A stretch of DNA of 64,000 nucleotides from Flavobacterium segetis. Lineage in GTDB: Bacteria; Bacteroidota; Bacteroidia; Flavobacteriales; Flavobacteriaceae. Position numbers and translations under genes: made by a program. Location of the stretch: positions 62,001 to 126,000 of the forward strand of contig NZ_FQWE01000009.1 in assembly GCF_900129575.1 (NCBI RefSeq). Direction: 5' to 3'. This document shows, one piece after another, positions 46,733 to 56,404 of the stretch; the stretch's first letter is position 1, and every line of letters starts with the position of its first letter. The notes under the pieces were generated by a model. That model worked only from the letters and a program-made list of their open reading frames with translations. It had not been told where the DNA came from and did not search any database.

Positions 46733-48187
46733 ATGTTCGAACAGACTTTTAAGAATATAGATGATATCCTGCACAAAGACGCAGGTTGTGGGAGTGAATT
46801 AGATTATGTAGAACAAACCTCATGGGTGTTGTTCCTGAAGTACTTAGATGATTTAGAGAAAGACAAAGCTACAGCTGCAGAACTTACAGGCAAGGCTTAT
46901 ACTAATATTATAGCACCAGAATTTCAGTGGAGTGTTTGGGCATCCCCGAAAGATAGCGAAGGTAAATTAGACCATCATACTGCCTTAACTGGCGATGATC
47001 TTGCTGATTTCGTAAATGTGGAACTTTTCCCTTACCTAAAGAAGTTCAAAAAAGAGGCCGAAAATGCAGATACTATTGAATATAAAATAGGCGAGATTTT
47101 TAGTGAACTGAAAAACCGCATTCAATCTGGTTATAATTTACGAGAAGTAATTAACCGCATTGATGAGTTACGTTTTAGAACCCATGCTGAGAAGCACGAA
47201 ATGAGTCACCTTTATGAAGGGAAGATTAAAAATATGGGGAACGCGGGTCGTAATGGTGGAGAATACTACACACCACGACCTTTGATTACAACAATCATTA
47301 AAGTGGTGAACCCAAAAATAGGCGAAACAGTGTATGATGGCGCAGTGGGTTCTGCAGGATTCCTGTGTGAGGCATTTGACTATCTTAAAAACAGTAAATC
47401 ACTTACTACTAAGGAAACAGAAATACTCCAGAAAAAAACCTTTTACGGGAAAGAGAAAAAATCCTTGGCATACATCATAGGGATTATGAACATGATTTTT
47501 CATGGTGTTGAAACTCCTAACATCATTCATACCAACACACTTGCCGAAAATTTAGCCGACATACAAGAAAAAGACCGTTATGACGTAGTACTGGCCAATC
47601 CTCCTTTTGGAGGTAAAGAACGTGCCGAAGTACAACAAAACTTCCCTATTAAAACAAGTGAAACTGCTTCACTGTTCATGCAGCACTTTGTGAAGATATT
47701 AAAAGCAGGAGGTAAAGCAGGTGTAGTGATCAAGAACACTTTCTTGAGTAATACAGATAACGCTAGTATTGCCTTACGTAAGCTCTTGTTAGAGAACTGC
47801 AACCTGCACACCGTATTAGATTTACCAGGAGGAACCTTTACAGGAGCAGGAGTGAAGACAGTAGTGTTGTTTTTTGAAAAAGGAAAGCCAACGCAAAACG
47901 TATGGTTCTACCAACTCAACTTAGATAGAAATTTAGGAAAAACCAACCCGCTGAATGAAAAAGATTTAGCCGATTTTGTAAACTTACAAAAAACCTTTGC
48001 CGAAAGTGAAAACTCTTGGAGCCTTGCGGTGAAAGACATTGACCAAAACACTTTTGACCTAAGTGCTAAAAATCCAAATAAAAAAGAAGAAGCTGCCTTG
48101 CGTAAACCAAAGGAAATTTTAACCGCAATGAAAGCGTTGGATGAAGAAACTGCTGATATTTTAAATTCAATTTTTGAACTGATATGA
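46733..48187 (+). CDS. hsdM: Type I restriction-modification DNA methyltransferase subunit
   Basis: This 484-residue protein has the HsdM helical N-terminal domain (FKNIDDILHKDAGCGSELDYVEQTSWVLFLKYLDDLE) and an N6-adenine methyltransferase domain. EYYTPRPLITTIIKVVNPKIGETVYDGAVGSAGFLCEAFDYL carries the AdoMet pocket, and catalytic motif IV NPPF is at residues 289-292 in VVLANPPFGGKER. It methylates adenine within the target chosen by HsdS and is needed for both protection and cleavage. Its stop overlaps the hsdS start by 4 bases. Length is normal for the shorter HsdM group. Confidence 0.95.
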   Translation: MFEQTFKNIDDILHKDAGCGSELDYVEQTSWVLFLKYLDDLEKDKATAAELTGKAYTNIIAPEFQWSVWASPKDSEGKLDHHTALTGDDLADFVNVELFPYLKKFKKEAENADTIEYKIGEIFSELKNRIQSGYNLREVINRIDELRFRTHAEKHEMSHLYEGKIKNMGNAGRNGGEYYTPRPLITTIIKVVNPKIGETVYDGAVGSAGFLCEAFDYLKNSKSLTTKETEILQKKTFYGKEKKSLAYIIGIMNMIFHGVETPNIIHTNTLAENLADIQEKDRYDVVLANPPFGGKERAEVQQNFPIKTSETASLFMQHFVKILKAGGKAGVVIKNTFLSNTDNASIALRKLLLENCNLHTVLDLPGGTFTGAGVKTVVLFFEKGKPTQNVWFYQLNLDRNLGKTNPLNEKDLADFVNLQKTFAESENSWSLAVKDIDQNTFDLSAKNPNKKEEAALRKPKEILTAMKALDEETADILNSIFELI

Positions 48188-49387
48188 AACAAGGTTGGGA
48201 AATAAAAAAATTAAAGGAAATTGCTGAATATTTTAATGGCTTGACATATTCGCCAAAGAATGTTACTGATAAGGGTACAATCGTATTACGGTCCTCTAAC
48301 GTGCAAAATGATGAGTTGGATTTTTCAGATATAGTTCGTGTGAACGCGAATGTGAAAGAAAAATTATTTGTATTAGAAGGTGATATTTTAATGTGTAGTC
48401 GGAATGGAAGTCAACGACTTGTTGGGAAAACAGCGCCAATTTTGAATTTACGTGAGCCAATGACTTTTGGCACTTTTATGATGATAATCAGAAGTGAATT
48501 CAACCCTCTATTGTTGTGGTTTTTTAAAACAGACGAATTTAAGAAGCAAATTAGTGGAGGGGAAAACACAATGATTAATCAAGTAACAAGATATATGCTT
48601 GATGATATTGAAGTCCCGTTACCTCCACTCCAAGAACAACAACGCATAGTAGCAATAATTAGACGAAGCCTTTACTGCCATTGACCAAGCAAAAGCCAAT
48701 GCTCAACAGAACCATAAAAACGCAAAGGAGCTTTTTGAGAGTTATTTGCAAGGGGTGTTTGAGACTGGGAACTGGGAAACAAAAACAATTCAAGAAGTAA
48801 CAAAAGTTATCAATGGTTATGCTTTTGCTAGCAAGGATTTCAAATCAACAAACACTATCAAATCAATAAAAATCACAAATGTTGGAGTAAAAAAGTTTGT
48901 CGAGAGTGTAGATAATTATTTGCCTGAAAAATTCAAAGATACTTTAAAAGAAGTTCAAGTAAAGGACGGAAATATTGTAATAGCTTTAACGAGAACAATT
49001 ATTTCAGGAGGTTTAAAAGTTGCTGTTGTTCCAGAAAGTTATGATGGAGCATTAGTCAATCAACGTGTTGCCGCATTAGTTCCAAATGAAAAAATTATTA
49101 ACCAAAGATATTTGTATAATTTCCTAACAACAGATGGAGTTGCTAAATATGTTTTGGCTCACGTTAATACTTTAATGCAACCAAATCTTTCAATTCATGA
49201 CTTAAAAAATTTAGCTGTTCCTTGTCCTTCTCTACAAGAACAACAATCCATCGTGAAAAAATTAGACGCCTTAAATGCTGAAACTGCTAAACTAGAAACG
49301 ATCTATCAACAAAAAATACACGATTTAGAAGAGTTTAAGAAGAGTGTGTTGCAAAAGGCGTTTGCTGGGGAGCTGAAAACTAAATAA
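48184..49387 (+). pseudogene. hsdS: Type I specificity subunit, split by a one-base insertion
   Basis: The frame opened at 48184 carries the first target-recognition domain and the first conserved region (PLPPLQEQQRIVAII), then shifts and stops at 48684 after RRSLYCH. In the next frame, homology resumes exactly: DEAFTAIDQAKANAQQNHKNAKELFESYLQGVFETGNW, a second recognition domain, and PCPSLQEQQSIVKKLDALNAETAKLE to the stop at 49387. Removing one base in AATAATT (48654-48660) gives IVAILDEAF and a complete 400-residue HsdS. So there is a single-base insertion, either a real mutation or a sequence error. A half-size subunit from the first frame could still form a dimer and give a new specificity. 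The second frame has no good ATG of its own; a TTG lies at 48746. Confidence 0.88.
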
Positions 49388-49388
49388 T

Positions 49389-49847
49389 ATGAAGAAAACA
49401 GAATTTCAAATGCTTTTAGGTCTCTGTTATATTCACCGTAAAGCGATTGTCAAAGAAGTCATTGAAAATATAATAAGTCTTGATGACAAGAATATGCTGT
49501 TGGCAGGAGAAGATTCGGGCTTACAAAATGTTTGGGAGGAAATTTGTGTGCAAGTACAGGATGATTATTCATTTCATTGCGATGCTTATGAAAGCACAAT
49601 AGAGAATTGTATCAACACAAGTCTTACAAGGCAACCAAAGGAAGTTATTGATCTAATTCTTTACGTAGGTAATATTGATGGTGATGAAGATGATCAAAAC
49701 TATTTTTTGGAAGATATAGTAGAAGAAATAAAAACAGAAGTTTTGTTAGAGGCAGAATACTATCAAAATCAAAATATCACTAATTTTTTAGAACAAGATT
49801 TTGAGGAAGATGAAGAAGATGAAGAAGATGAAGAAGATGAAGAGTAA
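49389..49847 (+). CDS. Acidic hypothetical protein inside the hsd operon
   Basis: A 152-residue protein between hsdS and hsdR, one base after the hsdS stop and 22 bases before the hsdR start, so certainly in the same operon. The first 130 residues look like a folded helical protein (MKKTEFQMLLGLCYIHRKAIVKEVIENI, WEEICVQVQDDYSFHCDAYES, QPKEVIDLILYVGNIDGDEDDQNYFLEDIVEE). The end is pure Glu/Asp, encoded by four copies of the 9-base unit GAAGATGAA (49806-49841). Overall it is strongly acidic. I do not recognise a family. DNA-mimic antirestriction proteins are also acidic, so a modulating role is conceivable, but nothing proves it. The repeat may vary in length between strains. Confidence 0.75.
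   Translation: MKKTEFQMLLGLCYIHRKAIVKEVIENIISLDDKNMLLAGEDSGLQNVWEEICVQVQDDYSFHCDAYESTIENCINTSLTRQPKEVIDLILYVGNIDGDEDDQNYFLEDIVEEIKTEVLLEAEYYQNQNITNFLEQDFEEDEEDEEDEEDEE
49806..49841 (+). repeat. Tandem 9-bp repeat GAAGATGAA, four units
   Basis: Four exact copies of GAAGATGAA in frame, each encoding Glu-Asp-Glu, at the 3' end of the acidic ORF. Because the unit is a multiple of three, slippage would change tail length without a frameshift. Confidence 0.9.
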
Positions 49848-49869
49848 GTTAATTTTATAATCTAATACA

Positions 49870-52200
49870 ATGAACGAAGCGGAAACTAGAGCCGAATTAA
49901 TAGATCCCAAGCTTAAGGCTTGTGGTTGGGGAGTTGTTGAAGGTTCTAAAATCCTTCGTGAATACAATATTACTGCTGGTAAAATCCAAACTGGGGGCAT
50001 AAGAGGCAAGAAAATAATTGCTGATTATGTCTTAGTTTATAAAGGAATCAAACTCGCTGTAGTAGAAGCAAAAAGTAATGATCTAGGTGTAGGCGAAGGT
50101 GTAGCTCAAGCCAAACAATATGCTGAAAAACTAAAGTTAGACACTACGTATTCCACTAATGGAATTGAAATTTACAGCATCTGTATGAAAACAGGCGCAG
50201 AAGGTTTAGTAGAGAATTACCTTTCTCCTGAAGAACTTTGGGAAAAAACTTTTGCAGTTCAAAACTACTGGAGAGAAGAGTTTGCTTCTATTCCTTTTGA
50301 AGATAAAAGTGGTTCATGGCAATTGAGATACTATCAAGAAATTGCAGTCAACAGAACTTTAGAAGCATTAGCCAACAATAAAGAACGGATTTTATTAACC
50401 CTTGCTACAGGAACAGGAAAAACCGCCATTGCTTTTCAAATCGCTTGGAAATTATTTCAAACACGTTGGAACTTAAAACGAGATGGGAAACGCAGACCAA
50501 GAATATTGTTTCTTGCTGATAGAAACATTCTAGCAGATCAAGCTTTTAACTCCTTTTCATCCTTTCCAGAAGATGCGCTGGTACGTATTAAACCAAGTGA
50601 AATAAAAAAGAAAGGCATCGTTCCCACCAATGGAAGCATTTTCTTTACCATCTTTCAAACCTTTATGAGTGGTACGGATGCTTATGGCAATCCTGCGCCT
50701 AATTTTGGTGCTTATCCTCCTGACTATTTTGATTTCATAATTATTGATGAGTGTCATCGTGGTGGTGCAAACGACGAAGGAAACTGGAGAGGAATTTTAG
50801 ATTATTTTGCACCTGCGGTACAATTAGGTTTAACTGCTACGCCGAAGCGAAAAGACAATGTGGACACCTACAAGTACTTTGGAGAACCAGTTTACATCTA
50901 TTCACTCAAGGAAGGCATAAACGATGGCTTTTTAACACCATTTAAAGTAAAAAGAATAAAAACCACCTTAGACGATTACATCTACACAAGTGACGACCAA
51001 ATTGTAGAAGGCGAAATAGAAGAAGGTAAATTATACACGGAACCTGATTTTAACAAAATCATTGAAATAAAATCTAGAGAAGCAAAAAGAGTCCAAATCT
51101 ACATGGATGAAGCTAATCAGAGTGAAAAAGCAATTATTTTCTGCGCTACACAAGATCATGCAGCGGCGGTTAGAGATTTAGTGAACCAAAATAAAAAGAA
51201 CAAAGACACGAATTACTGCGTTAGAGTAACCGCTAACGATAGAGAAATAGGAGAACAGTTTTTGAGGGAATTTCAAGACAACGAAAAGACATTACCTACT
51301 GTACTAACCACTTCACAAAAGCTTTCAACAGGAGTAGATGCAAGAAACATTAGGAACATTGTGCTAATGCGTCCTGTGAATTCCATGATAGAATTTAAGC
51401 AAATTGTAGGACGAGGAACACGACTATTTGATGGAAAAGACTTTTTTACTATTTACGATTTTGTCGATGCGTATCATCACTTTGCTGATCCAGAATGGGA
51501 TGGTGAACCATTGGAGCTAGAAGAACCTTCTGTTAGAGAACCACGACCACCTTATCCTGATAAAGAACCTAAAGAGGATGAAGAAGGCGGCGAACCTAAA
51601 GAAAAGCGCAAAAAAATTAAAATTAAACTGCGTGATGGCAAGGAAAGAGAAATTCAGCACATGATTGCTACTTCTTTTTGGAGTGCAGATGGAAAACCAA
51701 TTTCAGCAGAAGATTTCTTGAATAATCTTTTTGGTGAGTTACCAAAACTTTTCACAAGCGAAGAAGAATTGAGAACGATTTGGAGTAATCCAACCACTAG
51801 AAAAGTACTTTTAGAAAAACTGGATGAAGCAGGTTTTGGAAAAGAGGAATTGAGCACACTTCAAAAACTTATTGATGCAGAGAAAAGTGACTTGTTTGAT
51901 GTACTAGAATACGTTTTTAATAGCGACATAAAGCCAATGACTAGAGAAGAACGAGTAGCTGCGGCACAAGCCACTATTTTTGCTATTCTAAACGACCAAC
52001 AAAAAGAGTTTATTGCTTTTGTGCTAAGTAAATACATTGAGACAGGTGTAGAAGAACTGGATCAAGACAAGTTGCCGTTCTTACTCACAAATAAATATCA
52101 ATCTTTAGAGGACGCAAAAGCAGTACTGGGTGAAGTTTCAAATATAAGTTCGCTCTTTATAGAATTTCAGAAACATCTTTATTTACAAAAAGTGGGTTAA
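49870..52200 (+). CDS. hsdR: Type I restriction endonuclease subunit
   Basis: This 776-residue protein has an N-terminal PD-(D/E)xK nuclease with Asp52 (IADYVLV) and Glu66-x-Lys68 (LAVVEAKSN). A superfamily 2 translocase follows with Walker A ATGTGKT (residues 179-185), a DECH box at 293-296 (IIDECHRGG), LTATPKRKDN (motif III) and the motif VI region KQIVGRGTRLFDGKDFF. The C-terminal part (KERKIQHMIA-like stretch, SAEDFLNNLFGELPKLF, and a helical end LPFLLTNKYQSLEDAKAVLGE) resembles the EcoEI-type R subunit C-terminal domain. It translocates DNA and cuts at a distance from unmethylated sites when HsdM and HsdS are bound. Because hsdS is broken, the endonuclease may be inactive or have altered specificity. 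Confidence 0.95.
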   Translation: MNEAETRAELIDPKLKACGWGVVEGSKILREYNITAGKIQTGGIRGKKIIADYVLVYKGIKLAVVEAKSNDLGVGEGVAQAKQYAEKLKLDTTYSTNGIEIYSICMKTGAEGLVENYLSPEELWEKTFAVQNYWREEFASIPFEDKSGSWQLRYYQEIAVNRTLEALANNKERILLTLATGTGKTAIAFQIAWKLFQTRWNLKRDGKRRPRILFLADRNILADQAFNSFSSFPEDALVRIKPSEIKKKGIVPTNGSIFFTIFQTFMSGTDAYGNPAPNFGAYPPDYFDFIIIDECHRGGANDEGNWRGILDYFAPAVQLGLTATPKRKDNVDTYKYFGEPVYIYSLKEGINDGFLTPFKVKRIKTTLDDYIYTSDDQIVEGEIEEGKLYTEPDFNKIIEIKSREAKRVQIYMDEANQSEKAIIFCATQDHAAAVRDLVNQNKKNKDTNYCVRVTANDREIGEQFLREFQDNEKTLPTVLTTSQKLSTGVDARNIRNIVLMRPVNSMIEFKQIVGRGTRLFDGKDFFTIYDFVDAYHHFADPEWDGEPLELEEPSVREPRPPYPDKEPKEDEEGGEPKEKRKKIKIKLRDGKEREIQHMIATSFWSADGKPISAEDFLNNLFGELPKLFTSEEELRTIWSNPTTRKVLLEKLDEAGFGKEELSTLQKLIDAEKSDLFDVLEYVFNSDIKPMTREERVAAAQATIFAILNDQQKEFIAFVLSKYIETGVEELDQDKLPFLLTNKYQSLEDAKAVLGEVSNISSLFIEFQKHLYLQKVG

Positions 52201-52497
52201 AATTTTAAGAATTTGAAACTACGTCAAACAAAAAAAATATAAAGTTTTGCAGTCACAAAGATCATTATAACGGGATCAGTATGGACAGCAATAGTAGCAA
52301 TGCTTTTTATGAGTATTGATTTGGTTAATCTACATTTCAAAAGTAGAATTGGCAGATAAACAAACCTATTTTCAAAACAATGAATTTAGTTTAAAAAAGA
52401 TTAATTGCATTATCGCTGATCGAAACTATGTAACTCCGTTTCTTTTATCACATATCATTGAAAACAAAACAAAAGATCGTAAAATAAAAATAAATGT

Positions 52498-52678
52498 ACC
52501 CGTTAAGTGTAGTTAGTTTTTGAAGGTGATTTTTCGTCAGTTCGAGTATTTTTCAATAGAAAAATGTATCGAGAACAAGAAAAATTTTATTAAAAACGGT
52601 TCACGATACATTTTTTATTCCGTTTTACTCCACAAAAAATACTCGAACTGACGTTTTGAATACTTACACCCAACGGGT
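52498..52678. mobile_element. MITE-like palindromic element, copy 2 (181 bp)
   Basis: Same element as at 9757-9937. It begins ACCCGTTAAGTGTA and ends TACACCCAACGGGT, its inverted form. It is flanked by a perfect 7-bp direct repeat TAAATGT (52491-52497 and 52679-52685). Here the outer arms CGTCAGTTCGAGTATTTTT (52535-52553) and 52635-52653 pair perfectly over 19 bases, and an inner pair around AAATGTATCG/CGATACATTT is nearly complete. The element has no coding capacity and must move in trans. Confidence 0.85.
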
Positions 52679-52847
52679 TAAATGTATAAAAGGATAGAAG
52701 GATTGTCAATCCAATAAAAATTAAATAAAATACTATAGATTGGTTTCAAGAATATTTTGCAATTTTGAATAGTTAAAGATCTAGCAATAATAAATTATTC
52801 GGACAGGAAATACTACGTATTACAAAATCTCCTATTGTAAAAAAATA

Positions 52848-52882
52848 AATCCCCGTAAACACTATAGTTTCGGGGATTTTTT
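52848..52882. terminator. Bidirectional terminator between hsdR and nagB
   Basis: AATCCCCG (52848-52855) pairs with CGGGGATT (52871-52878), extended inside by AAAC/GTTT with one bulge. A T-run follows on the plus strand (52877-52882) and a T-rich stretch on the minus strand. It fits the end of the hsd transcript, the nag transcript, or both. Confidence 0.75.
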
Positions 52883-53193
52883 ATGGAAAAATAAATATTT
52901 TATAACTCTCTATATCAATTAAAATCAATTACATAAATTATAATAGGATAATTAAAATTACCCCCTCTTTTATCGAAATGTATTCTATCAATTTGTGGTT
53001 AGTAAACATAAAAAATAGTGCAGATTTATTACAATTTTTGAGGGTAAACTACAGTAAAGACCAAACATGTAAATAAAGCGATTATTGAATAAATGATTAA
53101 CCTACTAAAATTCAAAATTTGATGAGGTTAAATGCAGTTACTAGCCAATACTTAAAGGACCAACCTATTCAATCTATGAGCTCGTAAACCTAT

Positions 53194-55131
53194 TTAATAT
53201 TCAAAACGTTTAAAAGCTTCAATTGCTTCATATTCGGCCAGACCTAGATCATCATATAGTTTAGCAGTATTCTTGTTGCGATCTTCTGCTCTTACCCAAA
53301 ATTCCCTAGAGTCATTTCCTTGAAACATTACTCTATCTTTTTGTGACTGATGATACAAAATGGCGTGTCTTTTTAATAAGACTTCATCTGGACTTAATGG
53401 CACTGCCATATCAATTTCATGAATGTCCCATTCATGCCAAGCGCCTCTATATAACCATAACCAGCAATCATTCATGTAAGGTTCTGATTTCAATTGAGCC
53501 ATTGCGGCAAATATGGCATTCAAGCATACTTCATGAGTACCATGTGGATCAGCTAAGTCTCCGGCGGCAAAAACCTGATGCGGTTTTATTTTAGAGATGA
53601 TGTCTTTCACTATTGCTATATCAGTTGATCCCAGTGGATTTTTCTGTACCAACCCAGTTTCATAAAAAGGAAGATCTAAAAAATGTGTATTTTCATCTTT
53701 CAATCCAATGTATCTTGTAGCCGCGTAAGACTCACGTCTGCGTATAAGTCCTTTTAGTTTACGAACCTCTGCAGAATCAATTTCACCTTGTTTTTTAGCA
53801 TTTATAAAGCTGATTACTGATGTAAAATTGATTTCACTTGTTGACTTATCCATAAAATCATTGCAAACTTCGGCAAATTTTAAGGCTTCATCATCTGTAA
53901 CAGCTATATTTCCTGACGTTTGATATACAACATGAACCTCATGGCCTTGTTTAATTAATTTGGCAAATGTACCTCCCATAGAAATCACATCATCATCTGG
54001 ATGGGGACTGAATAGAATGATTCTTTTCTTGGCTGGGTTAGCTCTTTCTGGTCTATTGGAATCATCTGTGTTTGGTTTTCCACCAGGCCATCCTGTTATG
54101 GTATGTTGTAATACATTAAACATATTAATATTCAAATCATAAGCTGAAGTTCCAGAAGCTAAAAGATCCGACATTCCATTGTTGTTGTAATCACGATCAG
54201 TTAATTTTAAGATCGACTGATTTGTATTTTGGCAAAGCCAAACAATTGCTTTACTTTTCAATTCTTGAGTCCAAATACATTCTCCAACCAACCATGGAGT
54301 TTTAAACCTTGTTAATTCTGAGGAAGCAGATTGGTCTAGAACGAAAGTGGTATTAGTATGATTTTGTAAAAAAGTGGCAGGAATTTCCGAGCTTACATCT
54401 CCTTGGATAGTTCTTTTTATTATATCGGCTTTATTTTGGCCCCAAGCCATCAAAACAATTCTTTTAGATCTCAAGATTGTAGAGACCCCCATTGTAATCG
54501 CTCTTTTAGGTACATTACCTATACCGTTAAAATCACCAGATGCATCTACTTTTGTAATGTGATCTAAGGTAATAATTCTCGTACCAGAATTGATATGTGA
54601 GCCAGGCTCATTAAAACCTACATGCCCTGTGCGACCAATTCCCAGCAATTGAAAATCAAGTCCTCCAGCATTGATGATTTTTTTCTCATAGTCTAAACAA
54701 TATTGATTCAATTCTTGGATAGAAATAGTACCATCAGGAATGTTTATATTGTCTGGGTTAATATCTATATGATTAAAAAGATGTTGATGCATAAAATAGT
54801 AATAACTTTGATTACTTTCTTTTGGCATTGGATAGTACTCATCTAAATTAAAAGTTATTACGTTCTTAAAACTTAGTCCTTCTTCTTTATGCATTCGGAC
54901 TAATTCATTATATACTTTTATAGGAGAGGACCCTGTAGCCAAACCAAGAACACAGGATTTGTTTTCCTTTTGTCTTGATTTAATTAACAAAGCTATTTCT
55001 TGAGCAACAATTATAGAAGCTTCTGCTGAATTTTTAAAAATTGCATTATGAATTTTTTCAAATCTAGTTTCTTCAAATTTGCCAGGACTCTTATAACTAA
55101 TGTCTGATTTTATTTCTAATGTGGTAGTCAT
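53194..55131 (-). CDS. nagB: Glucosamine-6-phosphate deaminase fused to a PIG-L deacetylase domain
   Basis: This 645-residue fusion has a NagB domain (about residues 25-300): VLGLATGSSPIKVYNELV, ITFNLDEYYPMPKE with a catalytic Asp, QLLGIGRTGHVGFNEPGS with the catalytic His, and VSTILRSKRIVLMAWG. After a linker, about residues 370-640 form a PIG-L/LmbE-type domain with IILFSPHPDDDVISMGGT (metal-binding HPDDD) and AAGDLADPHGTHEVC. NagB converts glucosamine-6-phosphate to fructose-6-phosphate and ammonia. The second domain resembles N-deacetylases of GlcNAc derivatives. The same fusion is common in Bacteroidetes; it is the last gene of the operon, 76 bases after nagA. Confidence 0.93.
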   Translation of the reverse strand: MTTTLEIKSDISYKSPGKFEETRFEKIHNAIFKNSAEASIIVAQEIALLIKSRQKENKSCVLGLATGSSPIKVYNELVRMHKEEGLSFKNVITFNLDEYYPMPKESNQSYYYFMHQHLFNHIDINPDNINIPDGTISIQELNQYCLDYEKKIINAGGLDFQLLGIGRTGHVGFNEPGSHINSGTRIITLDHITKVDASGDFNGIGNVPKRAITMGVSTILRSKRIVLMAWGQNKADIIKRTIQGDVSSEIPATFLQNHTNTTFVLDQSASSELTRFKTPWLVGECIWTQELKSKAIVWLCQNTNQSILKLTDRDYNNNGMSDLLASGTSAYDLNINMFNVLQHTITGWPGGKPNTDDSNRPERANPAKKRIILFSPHPDDDVISMGGTFAKLIKQGHEVHVVYQTSGNIAVTDDEALKFAEVCNDFMDKSTSEINFTSVISFINAKKQGEIDSAEVRKLKGLIRRRESYAATRYIGLKDENTHFLDLPFYETGLVQKNPLGSTDIAIVKDIISKIKPHQVFAAGDLADPHGTHEVCLNAIFAAMAQLKSEPYMNDCWLWLYRGAWHEWDIHEIDMAVPLSPDEVLLKRHAILYHQSQKDRVMFQGNDSREFWVRAEDRNKNTAKLYDDLGLAEYEAIEAFKRFEY

Positions 55132-55207
55132 TGTGTTGTTTATTTGAATTATTTATATAATTTTTTAATATTGCTTTTAGGCGTTCAATAATACTCCTAA
55201 ATATATT

Positions 55208-56332
55208 TTAATTTGCATTAAATTTCAACGTTTCAATTACTGATAAATCATCGTTGAACTGAACAAAACTAGCAGGAAATCCAGGTTTTATTTTTCCAAT
55301 TTTATCTTTCATATTGATTGCACTAGCAACCCTCGAAGTGGCCATTTTAATTGCTTCGTCAGCTGTTACATTCAAATGTTTATAAGCATTTTGAACTGCC
55401 TCCTTCATTGAAATACTGGAGCCTGCTAAATTGCCTTCGTCGTTTCTATAGATCCCGTTTTTTAGGTGTGCATTGAAATTATCCCATTTGAAATTAGAGA
55501 CTTTTCGCCCTAAAAAAGTGGCATCACTAATTAAGAAAAATTTATCTTTCTTTAATTTATAAGCCAGCCTTGCAGCGGCATAGTTACAATGAACGCCATC
55601 TAAAATAATTGGAGTGTAAACGGACTCGTTTTCAAATGACGCACCTACTAAACCGGGTTCTCGGTGACTAAATTGTGTCATGGCGTTGAATAGATGGGTA
55701 ACTAGTTTGATTCCTTTCGAAAAGTAATATTGCGCTTGATCGTAGGTCATGTTTGAATGTCCTGCCGAAATGACAATGCCGCTTTCTAACAACATGTCTA
55801 ATTGATCCTCGGTGAAACATTCGGGAGCAATAGTTATTATTTTTATAATATCTTTTCCATATCGAATGATTTCTTCTAATTCAGTATTCGATGGCTTTCG
55901 AACTTGGTTAATACTATGTGCACCACGTTTTAAAGGATTTAAAAAAGGCCCTTCTAAATGCATACCCAATACTCCGTTTTTATGTTTTTCTATATAATTA
56001 CGGATAGCTTCAATTCCTTGATGAATTGTTTCGTTTGAGGATGAAATTAAACAAGGTAAAGTGTGGTAAGTTCCATGTTTTAGACTCGAATCATGAATGT
56101 CCTGAATGGTTTCCTCGTTAGGAGATTGACTGAAATAAAATCGCTCTCCGCCATTTATTTGAATATCAATAAAACCGGCTGCAAGATGCTTGCCTTTTAG
56201 ATCAATTGTGGGAATATCATGTGGTACTTCTTTTTGAACCGAAAGGATAATGCCGTTTTTAATAATGACAACACTATTAGTTATCATTTCATCTCCGGTA
56301 TGGACTGTTCCGTTTACAATTGCTTGTTTCAT
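55208..56332 (-). CDS. nagA: N-acetylglucosamine-6-phosphate deacetylase
   Basis: This 374-residue amidohydrolase-superfamily enzyme has the NagA motifs: LAAGFIDIQINGG (with Gln in place of the first His, as in many NagA), LGMHLEGPFLNPLKRGAH with the metal-binding Glu, VISAGHSNMTYDQA, VTHLFNAMTQFSHREPG, ILDGVHCNYAAARLA and FLISDATFLG with the catalytic Asp. It removes acetate from GlcNAc-6-phosphate to give glucosamine-6-phosphate for NagB. It sits between the sialidase and nagB on the same strand. The need for GlcNAc-6-phosphate implies a kinase encoded elsewhere. Confidence 0.96.
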   Translation of the reverse strand: MKQAIVNGTVHTGDEMITNSVVIIKNGIILSVQKEVPHDIPTIDLKGKHLAAGFIDIQINGGERFYFSQSPNEETIQDIHDSSLKHGTYHTLPCLISSSNETIHQGIEAIRNYIEKHKNGVLGMHLEGPFLNPLKRGAHSINQVRKPSNTELEEIIRYGKDIIKIITIAPECFTEDQLDMLLESGIVISAGHSNMTYDQAQYYFSKGIKLVTHLFNAMTQFSHREPGLVGASFENESVYTPIILDGVHCNYAAARLAYKLKKDKFFLISDATFLGRKVSNFKWDNFNAHLKNGIYRNDEGNLAGSSISMKEAVQNAYKHLNVTADEAIKMATSRVASAINMKDKIGKIKPGFPASFVQFNDDLSVIETLKFNAN

Positions 56333-56404
56333 TGCTAAAGTTTTTATTTAGTAAATGAATTAACAGCTCTCTGTTTTGTTAGAGAGCTATTAATTTAAAC
56401 TTTC

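Larger units (their letters stand above)
52201..53193. other. Intergenic region holding a MITE-like element and a terminator
   Basis: This 993-base gap between hsdR and nagB contains the second palindromic element (52498-52678) and a bidirectional terminator (52848-52882). A 66-codon plus-strand frame at 52316-52516 runs into the element and is not called. The remaining DNA is AT-rich and shows no gene. Confidence 0.6.

Noticed and set aside
49806..49841. Possible CRISPR or minisatellite.
   Set aside because: The repeat is a contiguous 9-base in-frame coding repeat without spacers; elsewhere in the window I saw no regularly spaced repeats.
52316..52516. A 66-codon plus-strand frame after hsdR.
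   Set aside because: It runs into the left end of the second palindromic element and shows no recognisable protein; at best a remnant fused to the element.
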